From assembly GCF_007746075.1 (NCBI RefSeq), contig NZ_CP036339.1:6132028-6196027 (forward strand): a stretch of DNA of 64,000 nucleotides, written 5' to 3'. Every line of letters begins with the position of its first letter. The stretch's first letter is position 1. Below the pieces are notes generated by a model that did no database searches, was not told the origin of the DNA, and worked only from the letters and a program-made list of their open reading frames with translations. This DNA comes from Lacipirellula limnantheis (GTDB lineage Bacteria > Planctomycetota > Planctomycetia > Pirellulales > Lacipirellulaceae). The translations under genes were made by a program, and so were the position numbers. Positions 1 through 8,254 of the stretch are shown piece by piece.

Positions 1-376
1 GTTGGGTCCGAGCGACGACGTCGCGGCGAAGGAGCGGTTGCTGGCGGGGTTGCGCGAGGTGAGCGCGAAGCCGCGAGCGGCTCAGGCTTCGGCGATTGCG
101 GAGGCGACGCACCTGTTACAACCTGCCGTGCCGCCGCTGGCGATGACGCCGCGCGAGGCGGCGCTCGGACCGAAGCTGGCCGTGCCGCTCGCCGAGTCGA
201 TCGGCCGCGTTTGCGCGGAGAGCATCATGTTTTATCCGCCGGGGATTCCGCTCTTGATGCCGGGTGAAGAAGTGACGGCGGAGATCGTTGCGGTTTGCCG
301 CTCTCTGCTCGCAGGCGGGGCGCATTGCTATGCCTCAGATCCGACCTTAGCGACAATCCGGGTGCGTCGCCCGTGA
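1..376 (+). CDS. Orn/Lys/Arg decarboxylase, C-terminal fragment
   Basis: This is the 3' end of a gene that begins before the window; the frame is open from base 2. The visible 124 residues match the C-terminal domain of PLP-dependent ornithine/lysine/arginine decarboxylases of fold type I (aspartate aminotransferase fold). The best marker is FYPPGIPLLMPGE near residue 77, the conserved loop of that domain that closes over the neighbouring active site. The family decarboxylates basic amino acids to putrescine, cadaverine or agmatine in the cytoplasm. The catalytic lysine lies upstream of the window, so the substrate cannot be told. The gene ends in TGA and is followed by about 500 bp without a clear gene. 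Confidence 0.85.
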   Translation, partial: LGPSDDVAAKERLLAGLREVSAKPRAAQASAIAEATHLLQPAVPPLAMTPREAALGPKLAVPLAESIGRVCAESIMFYPPGIPLLMPGEEVTAEIVAVCRSLLAGGAHCYASDPTLATIRVRRP

Positions 377-884
377 CTGGTGATCGGTGAAGCATGAGCG
401 GGAAAAGCAGATGCCGATGCGACGTCGACGCGTGCTCGTCCACGGGGTTTTTGACCCGTTCAGCAGTCACCGAGCGCCGGTCACCCTTGCTCATGGAGAA
501 TTCCATCCATGCCGCCGACCGCCGCTCCAGCGGCCTGTCGCCGCTCGGCGTGCCAGCGGCCCTGTGCGAACCCGCACAGGGGGGGCCGGCGGACAATCAG
601 ATTGACCGCCCCTCGGCCCGAGTCTAAAGTACGATCAGGAACATTAGGCCGTGATCTGGTTCGGCCAGTCGCCCCGCGCTTCAATAGCTCGCATCGCTGG
701 GCGATGAGTTTGCGCTCGATCTGCTGCTCGCCCGAGCCGTCGGCGCCGTGATAATTCGGGCCCGAGTTGTTGCATCGCCAGCGGTCGAAGCGGCCGCAAG
801 CTAATCCTGGCCCGTCGCCCAGCGCATCGTTTGATTGTCACCGAGAGTCCAACCGCACCCGGCGATCGCCGGAGGAGAATTGAA
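377..884. other. Intergenic region, no supported gene
   Basis: About 500 bp lie between the decarboxylase and the next PEP-CTERM gene. Several short open frames cross it, but none has a ribosome binding site or recognisable motif. The only clear structure is a perfect 8-bp hairpin at 561-580 (CCTGTGCG, loop AACC, CGCACAGG) followed by a run of G. It lacks a T-tract, so a terminator call is weak. The promoter of the gene at 885 is presumably near the end of this stretch, but I see no convincing boxes. Confidence 0.5.
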
Positions 885-1889
885 ATGGGTCGCTTGCCGC
901 TCGTGAGTCGTTTGCTGAAGTCTGGCGCCGTCATGTCATTGAGCCTGACGGCATGCCTGCTCGCCACGCAATGCGCCACTGCGGTGCAGGTTGATTTTCA
1001 ACTCCAGGGATCGAATTCGCTCTTGGCGGCGCCTTTTCTCAACGCGGTCGGCGCTCCGATGTTGGCGCAGGATCCCGGCAACACGAGTTTGACCACAACC
1101 TATAGCGGCACGATCACGGTCGACGTCGACAATCTGACCAGCCCGACCTCGATTAAGTTTATCTCGGCCACCGCAGCGGCGGCGAATAGCGGCAGCTGGC
1201 TGCCCGATCTGGACGGGGGCTCGGCAGGCGATCCGGATATTCAAGGCGACGCCACGCCGGGCTTGGCGGCGCCCGCCAATTACGGGTTCTTCATCGATTT
1301 GGGAGGTCCTAGCGTCGCCGTGCTTTACAGCGCCGTGCGGGACGTGGTCCTGTCGCTCAATTCCGACCCGATTCCCGTCTCGGCGGGCCAGTTCTCGGGG
1401 CTTGGCGTGGGCATCACAGTCCCCCAAGGGAGTTACTACGGGAACTTGAGTTCAGGCGCCTTCGGCGATGACGCTAGCGTACAAGATCTCACGGATGAGA
1501 CGGGCTCCAATTCCGCCAGCGCGACAGCCAGCTACTCGGTGGCGGGCAATGTGGCGACGCTGTCGTTGCCGCTGCAGTTTATCTTGAGCGAAGGCGCGAA
1601 TCCGGAAGTCGAGTTCTCCGGCACGTTCGTTGCCACGTATTCGCTGGTACAATCGGTGGCCGGCGACTTCAACAACGACGGCAAGGTCGATGGCGCCGAC
1701 TTCTTGGTCTGGCAGCGCGGCGGTTCGCCCAATCCGCTGAGCCCGGGCGACCTCGCCACTTGGCAAGGGGCGTATGGCGGACCGGCGATCGGGGCGGTGC
1801 CGGAACCGGCGACTGCTTTGTTGATGACGTCGGCAGTGATCGGCGCCATGCTGGGAGTTCGCCGCGGGCGTCGCGCACAGACGCTGTAG
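885..1889 (+). CDS. PEP-CTERM protein with dockerin-like segment
   Basis: Predicted secreted surface protein of 334 residues. The ATG at 885 is preferred over the in-frame start at 831, because GGAGGAG at 871-877 sits nine bases upstream and a signal peptide follows directly (hydrophobic stretch from about residue 15 to 35). The middle is a beta-rich domain I do not recognise. Near the end there is a dockerin-like EF-hand motif (GDFNNDGKVDGADFLVWQR), then a VPEPATALL motif, a hydrophobic stretch and Arg-rich tail: the PEP-CTERM sorting signal cut by exosortase. Known of the family: such tags direct export and anchoring. The true role of the protein is unknown. Confidence 0.8.
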   Translation: MGRLPLVSRLLKSGAVMSLSLTACLLATQCATAVQVDFQLQGSNSLLAAPFLNAVGAPMLAQDPGNTSLTTTYSGTITVDVDNLTSPTSIKFISATAAAANSGSWLPDLDGGSAGDPDIQGDATPGLAAPANYGFFIDLGGPSVAVLYSAVRDVVLSLNSDPIPVSAGQFSGLGVGITVPQGSYYGNLSSGAFGDDASVQDLTDETGSNSASATASYSVAGNVATLSLPLQFILSEGANPEVEFSGTFVATYSLVQSVAGDFNNDGKVDGADFLVWQRGGSPNPLSPGDLATWQGAYGGPAIGAVPEPATALLMTSAVIGAMLGVRRGRRAQTL

Positions 1890-2015
1890 CGGCGGGAAAA
1901 TGACTCGCTGCGGCGCTCATTGCCGTGGACGCGGATCGACTTGCGCCGAATGACGGGGCGCTATCGCTGCAGAGCGGTGACGGCCTGTTTAGAATCAAGC
2001 GCAGTGATCTCGCCG

Positions 2016-2040
2016 CCGGAGGCGAGACGCCCCGACTCGC
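2016..2040. repeat. GC-rich hairpin like the one at 61939
   Basis: CCGGAGGCGAGACGCCCCGA resembles GCCGGGGGCGAGACGCCCCG at 61939-61960. It lies 15 bases before the start of the metallophosphoesterase gene. It may be another small REP-type family with two copies in this window. Confidence 0.5.
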
Positions 2041-2054
2041 TGTAGGTTGTCGCG

Positions 2055-4085
2055 ATGACGTGTTTGAGCTTTGGGCGCCGCTGCGCTTGTTTCGTCTGGT
2101 CGCTGGCACTGGCGGTTTTGCTGGTTGGCGGCCTGGGCGCCCGGCGGGCGGATGCGCTGGATGCGCTGTGGGACTTCGACGGCGACCTGACGGCGACGCT
2201 CGGCTCGGCGACGATGAGCTATCGCGGCGACATGGGAACCGCGAACGTCGACTTCTTTGCGTCGGAGCACGACCTGGGATTGCCGATGCCGTTCGGCGAT
2301 CGTTCGGGGGTGATGCGGTTCCAGCCGACGACGCCGACGCAGGGGCTGGAGATCAATCTCAACAACGGCGGCGCCACCGTGAGCAATTACACGATGGTGT
2401 GGGACTTGTTCCGCCCTGGACCGAGTTGGAATAGCTGGCAGTCGCTCTATCAGACCGACGTCACCAACGCGAGCGACGGCGAGTTCTTCATCAATCCGAA
2501 CGATGGAATCGGCATCTCGGGGGCGTACCACGGAACCGTCTCAAACGGGCGCGGCAACATTCAGTGGAATCGTCTCGCGGTGACGCGCGCGGCTGACGGG
2601 ACGATGAAGAAGTACATCGACGGCAACCTCGTCGGCACGCAAACGGCGGCCGGCGCGCGGTGGGACATAACCGGCGGCAAGTTCGACATCCTGGCGGATG
2701 AGGACGGCGAAACGTCGCTCGGCTTCTTGAGCAGTTTTCGCTTCGTCGACAGCGTGCTGAGCGACGGCGCGATTGCCAATCTCGGCGCCGTCCACGCAGG
2801 CGGAGCGACGACGCCGGGCAAGCAAATCGCGACGCCCCCTGCCCCGCTGACGCCGGGGGCGTTCACCGTCGCCTTTGTCGGCGACACGCAGAATTACAGT
2901 TCGGACTATCCGGCGATCTTCAACCAGGTGACGCAGTGGCTGGTCGACAACAAGGCGGCCCGCAATATTCAGTTCGTCGTGCAAGACGGCGACATCGTCA
3001 ACGGCGATGCGACCAACCAGTGGAATAATGCGCGGGCGGCGCTGTCGAAGCTCGACGGCGTCATTCCCTACGCGACGGTGCGCGGCAACCACGACATCGG
3101 CTCGCAGTTCGACTTCGTCAGCCGTTTCGGGCCCGGTTCGCCGTACAGCCAACAGCCGACGCTGGTCGACCATTTCGAAGTGCCCGGGCAGCCGACGTGG
3201 GACATGCGGAACACGGCTCACAAGTTCGAAGCGAACGGGCAGAAGTTTTTGATCGTGACGATCGACATCTCCGCAGGGAACAACGTCGTGGCGTGGGCCA
3301 ACGACGTCATCGCCGCGAATCCCGACCGGCGAGTGATTCTCGACACCCACGCCTACATGTACGACGGCGGCGAGCGATTCAACAACGCCGCCGATCCGGA
3401 GAACCCGGGGCACACGCACGATCAGTCGCGCGACGAGTTGCTGCGCACGGGCACGCAAATTGATAGCATTTACAACGGCGCCGCGTACGGCGGACAAGAT
3501 GCGGAGACGTTGTGGAACGCGCTGGTAAAGAATCACGCGAACGTCTCGCTGTTTCTTTCGGGGCATCAGTTCGAGGATTTCGATCAGTTCAAGTATCACC
3601 TCGATACGGGAGTGAACGGCAATCGCGTCCATGAGTTGCTGGTCGATCCGCAGAACATGGCCAACGGCGGCAACGGCTGGATTCGGCTCTTGGAGTTCGA
3701 TCCCGACGGGATGACGGTGCACGTCAAAACGTACTCGCCGTTTCTGAATCAGTGGGATACGTCGCCTGATAACTTCTACGACATTCGGCTGTCGCCGATC
3801 GTGCCGGGGGATTTTGATTACGACGGCGTCGTCGACGGCGATGACTTCCTGGTCTGGCAGCGTCAACTCGGATCGACGACCGACCTGGCTGCGGACGGAA
3901 ACGACGACGGCGTCGTGGAGCAGGCGGACCTGGCGATTTGGAAGTCGCACTATGGCGCCGGGGGAATCGCGGCAACGGCCGTGAACGCCTTGACGCCGGA
4001 GCCGGGGACGCTGCTGGCCTCGGTTCAGGGACTGCTGGTGCTCGCGGGACTGGCGCATCGACTGGGGTCGCGGCCAACGGGGTGA
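2055..4085 (+). CDS. Secreted metallophosphoesterase with LamG and dockerin-like segments
   Basis: Protein of 676 residues. It has a signal peptide (residues 1-35), then a LamG/concanavalin-like domain at about 36-235, where a start such as DALWDFDGD is typical. From about 270 to 540 there is a calcineurin-like metallophosphoesterase domain: the metal-binding motifs FVGDTQN, QDGDIVNG, RGNHD and SGHQFEDFD are all visible. A dockerin-like double EF-hand follows (GDFDYDGVVDGDDFLVWQR and a second copy near NDDGVVEQADLAIWK). The end (PEPGTLL, hydrophobic stretch, Arg) looks like a PEP-CTERM tag, though its hydrophobic part is short. Phosphodiester or phosphomonoester hydrolysis outside the cytoplasm is likely; the substrate is unknown. 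Confidence 0.85.
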   Translation: MTCLSFGRRCACFVWSLALAVLLVGGLGARRADALDALWDFDGDLTATLGSATMSYRGDMGTANVDFFASEHDLGLPMPFGDRSGVMRFQPTTPTQGLEINLNNGGATVSNYTMVWDLFRPGPSWNSWQSLYQTDVTNASDGEFFINPNDGIGISGAYHGTVSNGRGNIQWNRLAVTRAADGTMKKYIDGNLVGTQTAAGARWDITGGKFDILADEDGETSLGFLSSFRFVDSVLSDGAIANLGAVHAGGATTPGKQIATPPAPLTPGAFTVAFVGDTQNYSSDYPAIFNQVTQWLVDNKAARNIQFVVQDGDIVNGDATNQWNNARAALSKLDGVIPYATVRGNHDIGSQFDFVSRFGPGSPYSQQPTLVDHFEVPGQPTWDMRNTAHKFEANGQKFLIVTIDISAGNNVVAWANDVIAANPDRRVILDTHAYMYDGGERFNNAADPENPGHTHDQSRDELLRTGTQIDSIYNGAAYGGQDAETLWNALVKNHANVSLFLSGHQFEDFDQFKYHLDTGVNGNRVHELLVDPQNMANGGNGWIRLLEFDPDGMTVHVKTYSPFLNQWDTSPDNFYDIRLSPIVPGDFDYDGVVDGDDFLVWQRQLGSTTDLAADGNDDGVVEQADLAIWKSHYGAGGIAATAVNALTPEPGTLLASVQGLLVLAGLAHRLGSRPTG

Positions 4086-4289
4086 GCTGACGATCGCGCC
4101 TGCGGGGAAGCAGCGACCGACGCCGGGCCAGCGTTCTGATTCGCGCTGATACCTCCCGGTCTGGACGGTATTCTGTCGTATGAGCATCGCCGAAACGCGG
4201 GGCGAAACTTTGCGCCGCGCGTGGGGTTCATTGGGCGCACGGATGGCGACTGAGCCATCATTCGCATTGCTAACTCTGAGGGCCGTTTC

Positions 4290-5819
4290 ATGCCTAATTC
4301 AGCTGGCCAATGGCGTCGTCTTGATGGATTGATGGCGGTCGCGGTCGGTGGACTCGCGCTGCTGGCCGCCATGGAGCCGGCGTGGGGGGCTGATTGGCCC
4401 CGCTTCCGAGGCGCGAACGGCTCGGGCGTCAGCCGAGACTCAGGGATGATTCCGACCGAGTGGAGCGAAACGGAGAACCTCAAATGGAGCGCCGAGTTGC
4501 CGGGACCAGGCAAGTCGTCGCCGATCGTCGTGGGAGATCGAGTGATCGTCACAGCGTGGAGTGGCGAGAATCCGCCGGACGATTTGCGACGACACCTGCT
4601 CTGCTTCGACCGGAAGACGGGAAAGGAATTGTGGCACAATACGATCGAACCCCTGACGCCCGATGAGCCATTCCGCGGGATGTTCACCGAGAACGGTTAT
4701 GCGTCGCACACGCCGGTCAGCGACGGCGAGCGAATCTACGCGTTCTTCGGGCTCGACGGCGTGCGGGCTTACGACATGGAGGGCAACGAGCTCTGGCGAA
4801 CTACTGTGGGCGCAGGAACCGACCCGAGCGGCTGGGGGACGGCGTCAAGTCCGATTCTGACGGACAAGTTGGTGATCGTACCGGCTACGTCGGAAGACGC
4901 GTCGCTGGTGGCGCTCGACAAGAAGACCGGGAGAGAAGTTTGGCGGCGCGAGGCGGCGCTCTTAGAAGGGGTGTGGGGAACGCCATTGATGGTTGAGGGC
5001 GCCGACGGAGCCGAGGAATTGGTGATTGCGACGCCGGCCGAGATCTGGGGGTTGGCGCCCGACACCGGCAAGATACGGTGGTACGCGGTCGGGCCGGAAT
5101 CGAGATCGATGAGTTCCAGCGCCGTGGCCGACAAGGGAGTCGTCTACATGGTCGGGGGTCGCGACAGCGGCACGATGGCTGTTCGCTCCGGCGGCCAGGG
5201 AGACGTCACCGAAAGCCACGTCGCGTGGAACAACAATTACCGTGGCGGGATTGGGACGCCGATCTGCTTCGACGGACTCCTCTACAGCATCAACAACGGC
5301 GTGGCGACCTGTTTCGATGCGGGTACCGGCGAGCGCATCTACCAAGAGCGATTGAAGCCGCCGGCGGAGCAAGCAGCGACGCCGCAAACGACGGAAACGC
5401 CAGCAGCAGAGGCCGCGACTGGCCAAGTGGCAGCAGAGCAGAGTCGGGCAACGGTAGCCGCCCCCGGAGAGGCGCCGGCCGCGAAACCGGCGTTCGAGGG
5501 TTTTGGCCGGCCCGGCGATTTTGCCGACCCGCGTGAGTTCGGCGGGTTTGGCGGCGGCTTCGGCGGCGGCGGCTTCGGCGGGGGCGGCCGCGGCGGGATG
5601 CGGCAGCAGGATTACTCGTCGCCGATCGCGGCGGATAGCAAGATTTTCTTTGTCCGCCGCGGCGGCGAAACCTATGTGCTGGCTCCGGGACGCGAGTTCA
5701 AGCAACTCGCGGTGAACAAGTTCGCCAGCGACGACGGCGACTTCAGCGCGACGCCGGCAGCGAGCGACGGGGAGTTGTTCATTCGCTCGAGCAAGAAGCT
5801 TTATTGCGTGGGGAAGTAA
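4290..5819 (+). CDS. PQQ-binding-like beta-propeller protein, secreted
   Basis: Protein of 509 residues with an N-terminal signal segment (residues 10-34) ending before ADWPRFRG, a start shared by many planctomycete outer-membrane-assembly-BamB-like or PQQ-propeller proteins. Repeated blades of the type TGREVWRREAALLEG and DGVRAYDMEGNELW support a PQQ/quinoprotein-like propeller. Residues about 355-445 form an Ala/Pro/Glu-rich linker that runs into a Gly-rich block (GGFGGGFGGGGFGGGG), which interrupts the last blades. The family often has a binding or scaffold role, so enzymatic activity cannot be claimed. It stands alone, with a hairpin terminator and a repeat downstream. Confidence 0.85.
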   Translation: MPNSAGQWRRLDGLMAVAVGGLALLAAMEPAWGADWPRFRGANGSGVSRDSGMIPTEWSETENLKWSAELPGPGKSSPIVVGDRVIVTAWSGENPPDDLRRHLLCFDRKTGKELWHNTIEPLTPDEPFRGMFTENGYASHTPVSDGERIYAFFGLDGVRAYDMEGNELWRTTVGAGTDPSGWGTASSPILTDKLVIVPATSEDASLVALDKKTGREVWRREAALLEGVWGTPLMVEGADGAEELVIATPAEIWGLAPDTGKIRWYAVGPESRSMSSSAVADKGVVYMVGGRDSGTMAVRSGGQGDVTESHVAWNNNYRGGIGTPICFDGLLYSINNGVATCFDAGTGERIYQERLKPPAEQAATPQTTETPAAEAATGQVAAEQSRATVAAPGEAPAAKPAFEGFGRPGDFADPREFGGFGGGFGGGGFGGGGRGGMRQQDYSSPIAADSKIFFVRRGGETYVLAPGREFKQLAVNKFASDDGDFSATPAASDGELFIRSSKKLYCVGK

Positions 5820-5826
5820 GCTTGAC

Positions 5827-5863
5827 AAAAAAGCACGCTGGCCGCGAGAGCCCGGCCAGCGTG
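5827..5863 (-). terminator. Rho-independent terminator (minus strand)
   Basis: An 11-bp perfect stem, CACGCTGGCCG at 5834-5844 and CGGCCAGCGTG at 5853-5863, has a run of six A at 5827-5832 on the plus strand. Read on the minus strand this is a hairpin followed by six T, a standard intrinsic terminator for the dienelactone hydrolase gene. The hairpin could also stop transcripts of the plus-strand PQQ gene that ends at 5819, though no T-tract follows on that strand. Confidence 0.8.
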
Positions 5864-5894
5864 GTATGTCTCCGATCACGTCGGTTATCACTTC

Positions 5895-5979
5895 AGCCCC
5901 CGGCTACGCCGGGGGGGTCGGTTGCCATTCCGGAAAGCGTCGTCCAACGTTGCGCCACCCCCGGGCGATGCCCGGGGCT
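5895..5979. repeat. REPIN-like palindromic element, copy 1
   Basis: An 85-bp element with a GC-rich hairpin at each end (AGCCCCCGGCTACGCCGGGG and CCCCGGGCGATGCCCGGGGCT) facing each other around a conserved core containing CCATTCCGG and GCGTCGTC. The same layout recurs at 20113-20196 (reverse orientation) and 27919-28002. Two REP-like hairpins in inverted orientation around a shared spacer is the REPIN layout. Its right edge overlaps the last codon of the hydrolase gene, so the TAG stop at 5978-5980 is supplied by the repeat. Confidence 0.8.
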
Positions 5980-6808
5980 ACAGGCCGCCAAGGATCTTCT
6001 TCACGCGTTCCCAACCCTCGGCGAAGGCTTTCTTGTCGTCGTCGCTCGCGGTCGGTTGTTCGCCGGCGCGGAGGAAGCCGTGGCCGGCGCCTTCGTAGAC
6101 GACTGGTTCGTACGTCTTGCCGAGCTTCTTCATCGCTTCGGTCACGCGCGGCACCTGCGACGTGATGCGGGCGTCGTTGCCGCCGTAGAAGCCGTAGACG
6201 GGGGCCTTGATCGACTTGAGCGCGGCTTCGTCTTCGGGCGCCGTGCCGTAGCAGACCATCGCGGCGGCGACGTCGGGGTTGTGTCCGGCGTAAGCGAACG
6301 ACTTGCCGCCCCCCCAGCAGAAGCCGATGACGGCGATCTTGCCGTCGGCGGCTTCGATCTTCTTGGCGTAGGCGGCGACGGCGTCGAGATCGGCGGTCAC
6401 CTGGTCGGGCTTGAGGGCGTAGATCCCTTGCGTGGCCGCGTCGCGTGAGGCAAACGCGGCGGTGCCGCCGCCGTCGGGGCCCGTGCCGCTAAGCAGATCA
6501 GGAGCGAGGGCGACGTAGCCCGCCTCGGCAAGGCGGTCGGTGACAATCCGCTCCCAATCGGTAAGCCCCTTGTTCTCGTGGATGATGATGACGGCGGCGG
6601 CCTTGTCCTTCACCTCGGGGAAAACGACGAAGGTCTTTACCTTGCGGCCGGCAGGGGTTTCGATTTCGACCCACTCGTGATGGCGGGGGGTGTTGTTGAG
6701 CCGCTCTTGAACGGGGTCGGTTGCCTGGGCGCGCGCTAAGCCGCCAGCGGCGGCGGCGAGCGACAAGGCGATGGCGACATGGAGCGCGAAACGGTGAAAC
6801 GAACGCAT
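5978..6808 (-). CDS. Secreted dienelactone hydrolase family protein
   Basis: Alpha/beta hydrolase of 276 residues with a clear signal peptide (about residues 1-28, ending ARAQA). The dienelactone hydrolase nucleophile elbow GFCWGGG puts the catalytic cysteine at residue 164. The matching acid is Asp212 (YGGNDAR) and the histidine His243 (AGHGF). The family hydrolyses ester or lactone bonds; carboxymethylenebutenolidase is the name-giving activity, but a secreted planctomycete member may act on other substrates. The gene stands alone between a terminator and a short gap. Its stop codon lies in a repeat element. Confidence 0.88.
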   Translation of the reverse strand: MRSFHRFALHVAIALSLAAAAGGLARAQATDPVQERLNNTPRHHEWVEIETPAGRKVKTFVVFPEVKDKAAAVIIIHENKGLTDWERIVTDRLAEAGYVALAPDLLSGTGPDGGGTAAFASRDAATQGIYALKPDQVTADLDAVAAYAKKIEAADGKIAVIGFCWGGGKSFAYAGHNPDVAAAMVCYGTAPEDEAALKSIKAPVYGFYGGNDARITSQVPRVTEAMKKLGKTYEPVVYEGAGHGFLRAGEQPTASDDDKKAFAEGWERVKKILGGL

Positions 6809-6907
6809 GATGTGTGCCTCCCGAGTGGTTCAATGAGTCTCGGCGCAGGGCCGAGCGCGATACGGCGTCCGCTCAGTAGTGTACCGCGGCGAGAAGCTGG
6901 AGAGAAT

Positions 6908-7831
6908 CTAGCGATGGCGCCGGCGCGCCAAGCCGCAAGCGGCGGCGGCGAGGAGGGCGAGGGTCGCCGCGGCAGGTTCGGGGACGGCGGCGACCGCGGC
7001 CGCAGCGGGGGCGCCGAAGTTCTGGCCGAAGCTACGTTGCCAGACCAGCAGATCGGCGGCGTCGACCTTGCCGTTGCCGTTGCCGTCGGCCTCGGCCTTC
7101 GTCGTTGAACCGAAGTCGGCTTTCCAGACGGCGAGGTCCGCGCCATCGACCTTGCCGTCGAAGTTGTAGTCGCCGTTAGGGAGATTGAGAGGCAGAATCG
7201 TATTGAAGGTGACCAAGTTCGCCTTCGTAATGTTGCCGCCGGAAAAGTTGCGTACGGGCAATGTGTCGAATGGACTCCCGGCGTTCACTCGCGGCAGCGC
7301 CGCGATGGCGTCGGCGACCGTCATGCCGTTGCCGACGACGCGACCGAACACCGTAAAGCCGCCATTCTGCGAATCGAGGTTGCCCGAGTTATCGGCGAGG
7401 TTGAAGAACCACTGGTTCGTCGCGCTGTTGATGGTCGTCGGCGTGGGCTGCTGTCCGGCCGGGGGACCAATCTTGGCGAACGCAATGGTTCCGCGCAGGT
7501 TCGAGATGCCCGGCTCATTGAGGACGGGAGGGTCTTGGGGAACGCTCAGCGGGCTGGTGGCGCCGGTGGGAAACGTGAATCCGCCGCCCTGCACGATGAA
7601 CCCGGGAACGCTGCGGTGGATGAACGTGTCGACCCAGTCGCCGCCGGTGGCGTAGTTCAGGAAGTTTGCCGTCGAGAGGGGCGTCGCCGTGTTGTAGAGA
7701 CGAACGTCGATGTTACCGAGCACCGAGTTGAAGCGCACGACGGTCGCGTCGCCTCGGGACGTCGCGAGCAGCGCTAGGGCGACGACGACGCACGTCTGCA
7801 GCGAGCGTCGAAAGGATGATTTGAACGACAT
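6908..7831 (-). CDS. Cyclophilin-type peptidylprolyl isomerase with dockerin-like and PEP-CTERM segments
   Basis: Protein of 307 residues starting at the ATG at 7831, chosen over upstream in-frame starts because a signal peptide (MSFKSSFRRSLQTCVVVALA) begins there. Residues about 30-205 form a cyclophilin domain (FNSVLGNIDVRLYN, FIHRSVPGFIVQGGGF, FGRVVGNGMTVADAI). The FIHRSVPGFIVQGG motif holds the catalytic Arg region. A double dockerin-like EF-hand follows (GDYNFDGKVDGADLAVWK and a second copy with ADGNGNGKVDAADLLVWQR), then VPEPAAATLALLAAAACGLA and an Arg tail, a PEP-CTERM signal. It probably acts on proline bonds of exported proteins at the cell surface. Confidence 0.88.
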   Translation of the reverse strand: MSFKSSFRRSLQTCVVVALALLATSRGDATVVRFNSVLGNIDVRLYNTATPLSTANFLNYATGGDWVDTFIHRSVPGFIVQGGGFTFPTGATSPLSVPQDPPVLNEPGISNLRGTIAFAKIGPPAGQQPTPTTINSATNQWFFNLADNSGNLDSQNGGFTVFGRVVGNGMTVADAIAALPRVNAGSPFDTLPVRNFSGGNITKANLVTFNTILPLNLPNGDYNFDGKVDGADLAVWKADFGSTTKAEADGNGNGKVDAADLLVWQRSFGQNFGAPAAAAVAAVPEPAAATLALLAAAACGLARRRHR

Positions 7832-7916
7832 CAGAGGTGCCTGCTCAACGGGCTGCATCGCGACGACGTCGCAATCACGCAGAAAACCTTTGCGATTGCG
7901 GCGGCGAACTTCTGTT

Positions 7917-7947
7917 CCGGAAAAAGAAAAAGGGCCCGCGGGGCCGT
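7917..7947 (-). terminator. Hairpin plus T-run upstream of the cyclophilin gene
   Basis: Read on the minus strand, GGCCCCGCGGGCC forms a short stem and is followed by TTTTTCTTTTT. It looks like an intrinsic terminator. No minus-strand gene lies just upstream, so it sits in the leader of the cyclophilin gene and could work as an attenuator or as a stop for read-through from further upstream. Function is inference. Confidence 0.45.
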
Positions 7948-7992
7948 TCATTTAGGGTAGTCGCGGCCTGCGGGGCTGTCCACGAACTGGGC

Positions 7993-8028
7993 TCGGGGCG
8001 TGGCGAGGGGCTGCGCATCTGTTAAAAT
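7993..8028 (+). promoter_or_regulatory. Promoter-like block upstream of xylA, shared with 13846
   Basis: The block reads TCGGGG, GCGAGGGGCTG and TCTGTTAAAAT with small gaps. A closely similar block at 13846-13882 stands upstream of the C45 hydrolase gene. TAAAAT at 8023-8028 could act as a -10 box for xylA, whose ATG is 227 bp downstream. No good -35 box is visible, so the call rests mainly on the repeat. Confidence 0.35.
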
Positions 8029-8254
8029 CCTCACGCCGCTGGCGGCGTGGACACTTTTCGAATGGGGAATGGCGAATGGGGAATGGGGAATAGACGCGGC
8101 CGACCCCCGAGGGTAGGTCTTCCCCCATTCAGCATTCGCGCTTGATCAGCTCCGCTCCGGCCGGCCATTGAGCGGCGGCGCCACGGTCGGCCCGCAGCTA
8201 CCTATTCATTTACGCAAACATTCACTTACTCACTCACCTTACTCATCAATCGCC

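Larger units (their letters stand above)
7832..8254. other. Divergent intergenic region with repeat fragments and a promoter-like motif
   Basis: This gap separates the cyclophilin and xylA genes, which diverge. It contains the leader hairpin at 7917-7947, a 36-bp promoter-like block at 7993-8028 (GCGAGGGGCTG then TCTGTTAAAAT), which has a near copy at 13846-13882, and a short inverted repeat of the GAATGGGGAATG type (arms at about 8059-8095 and 8125-8145). No gene is supported. Confidence 0.5.

Noticed and set aside
494..627. A 44-residue frame in the first intergenic region
   Set aside because: It has no ribosome binding site and no recognisable signal or domain; the region also contains a hairpin that crosses it.
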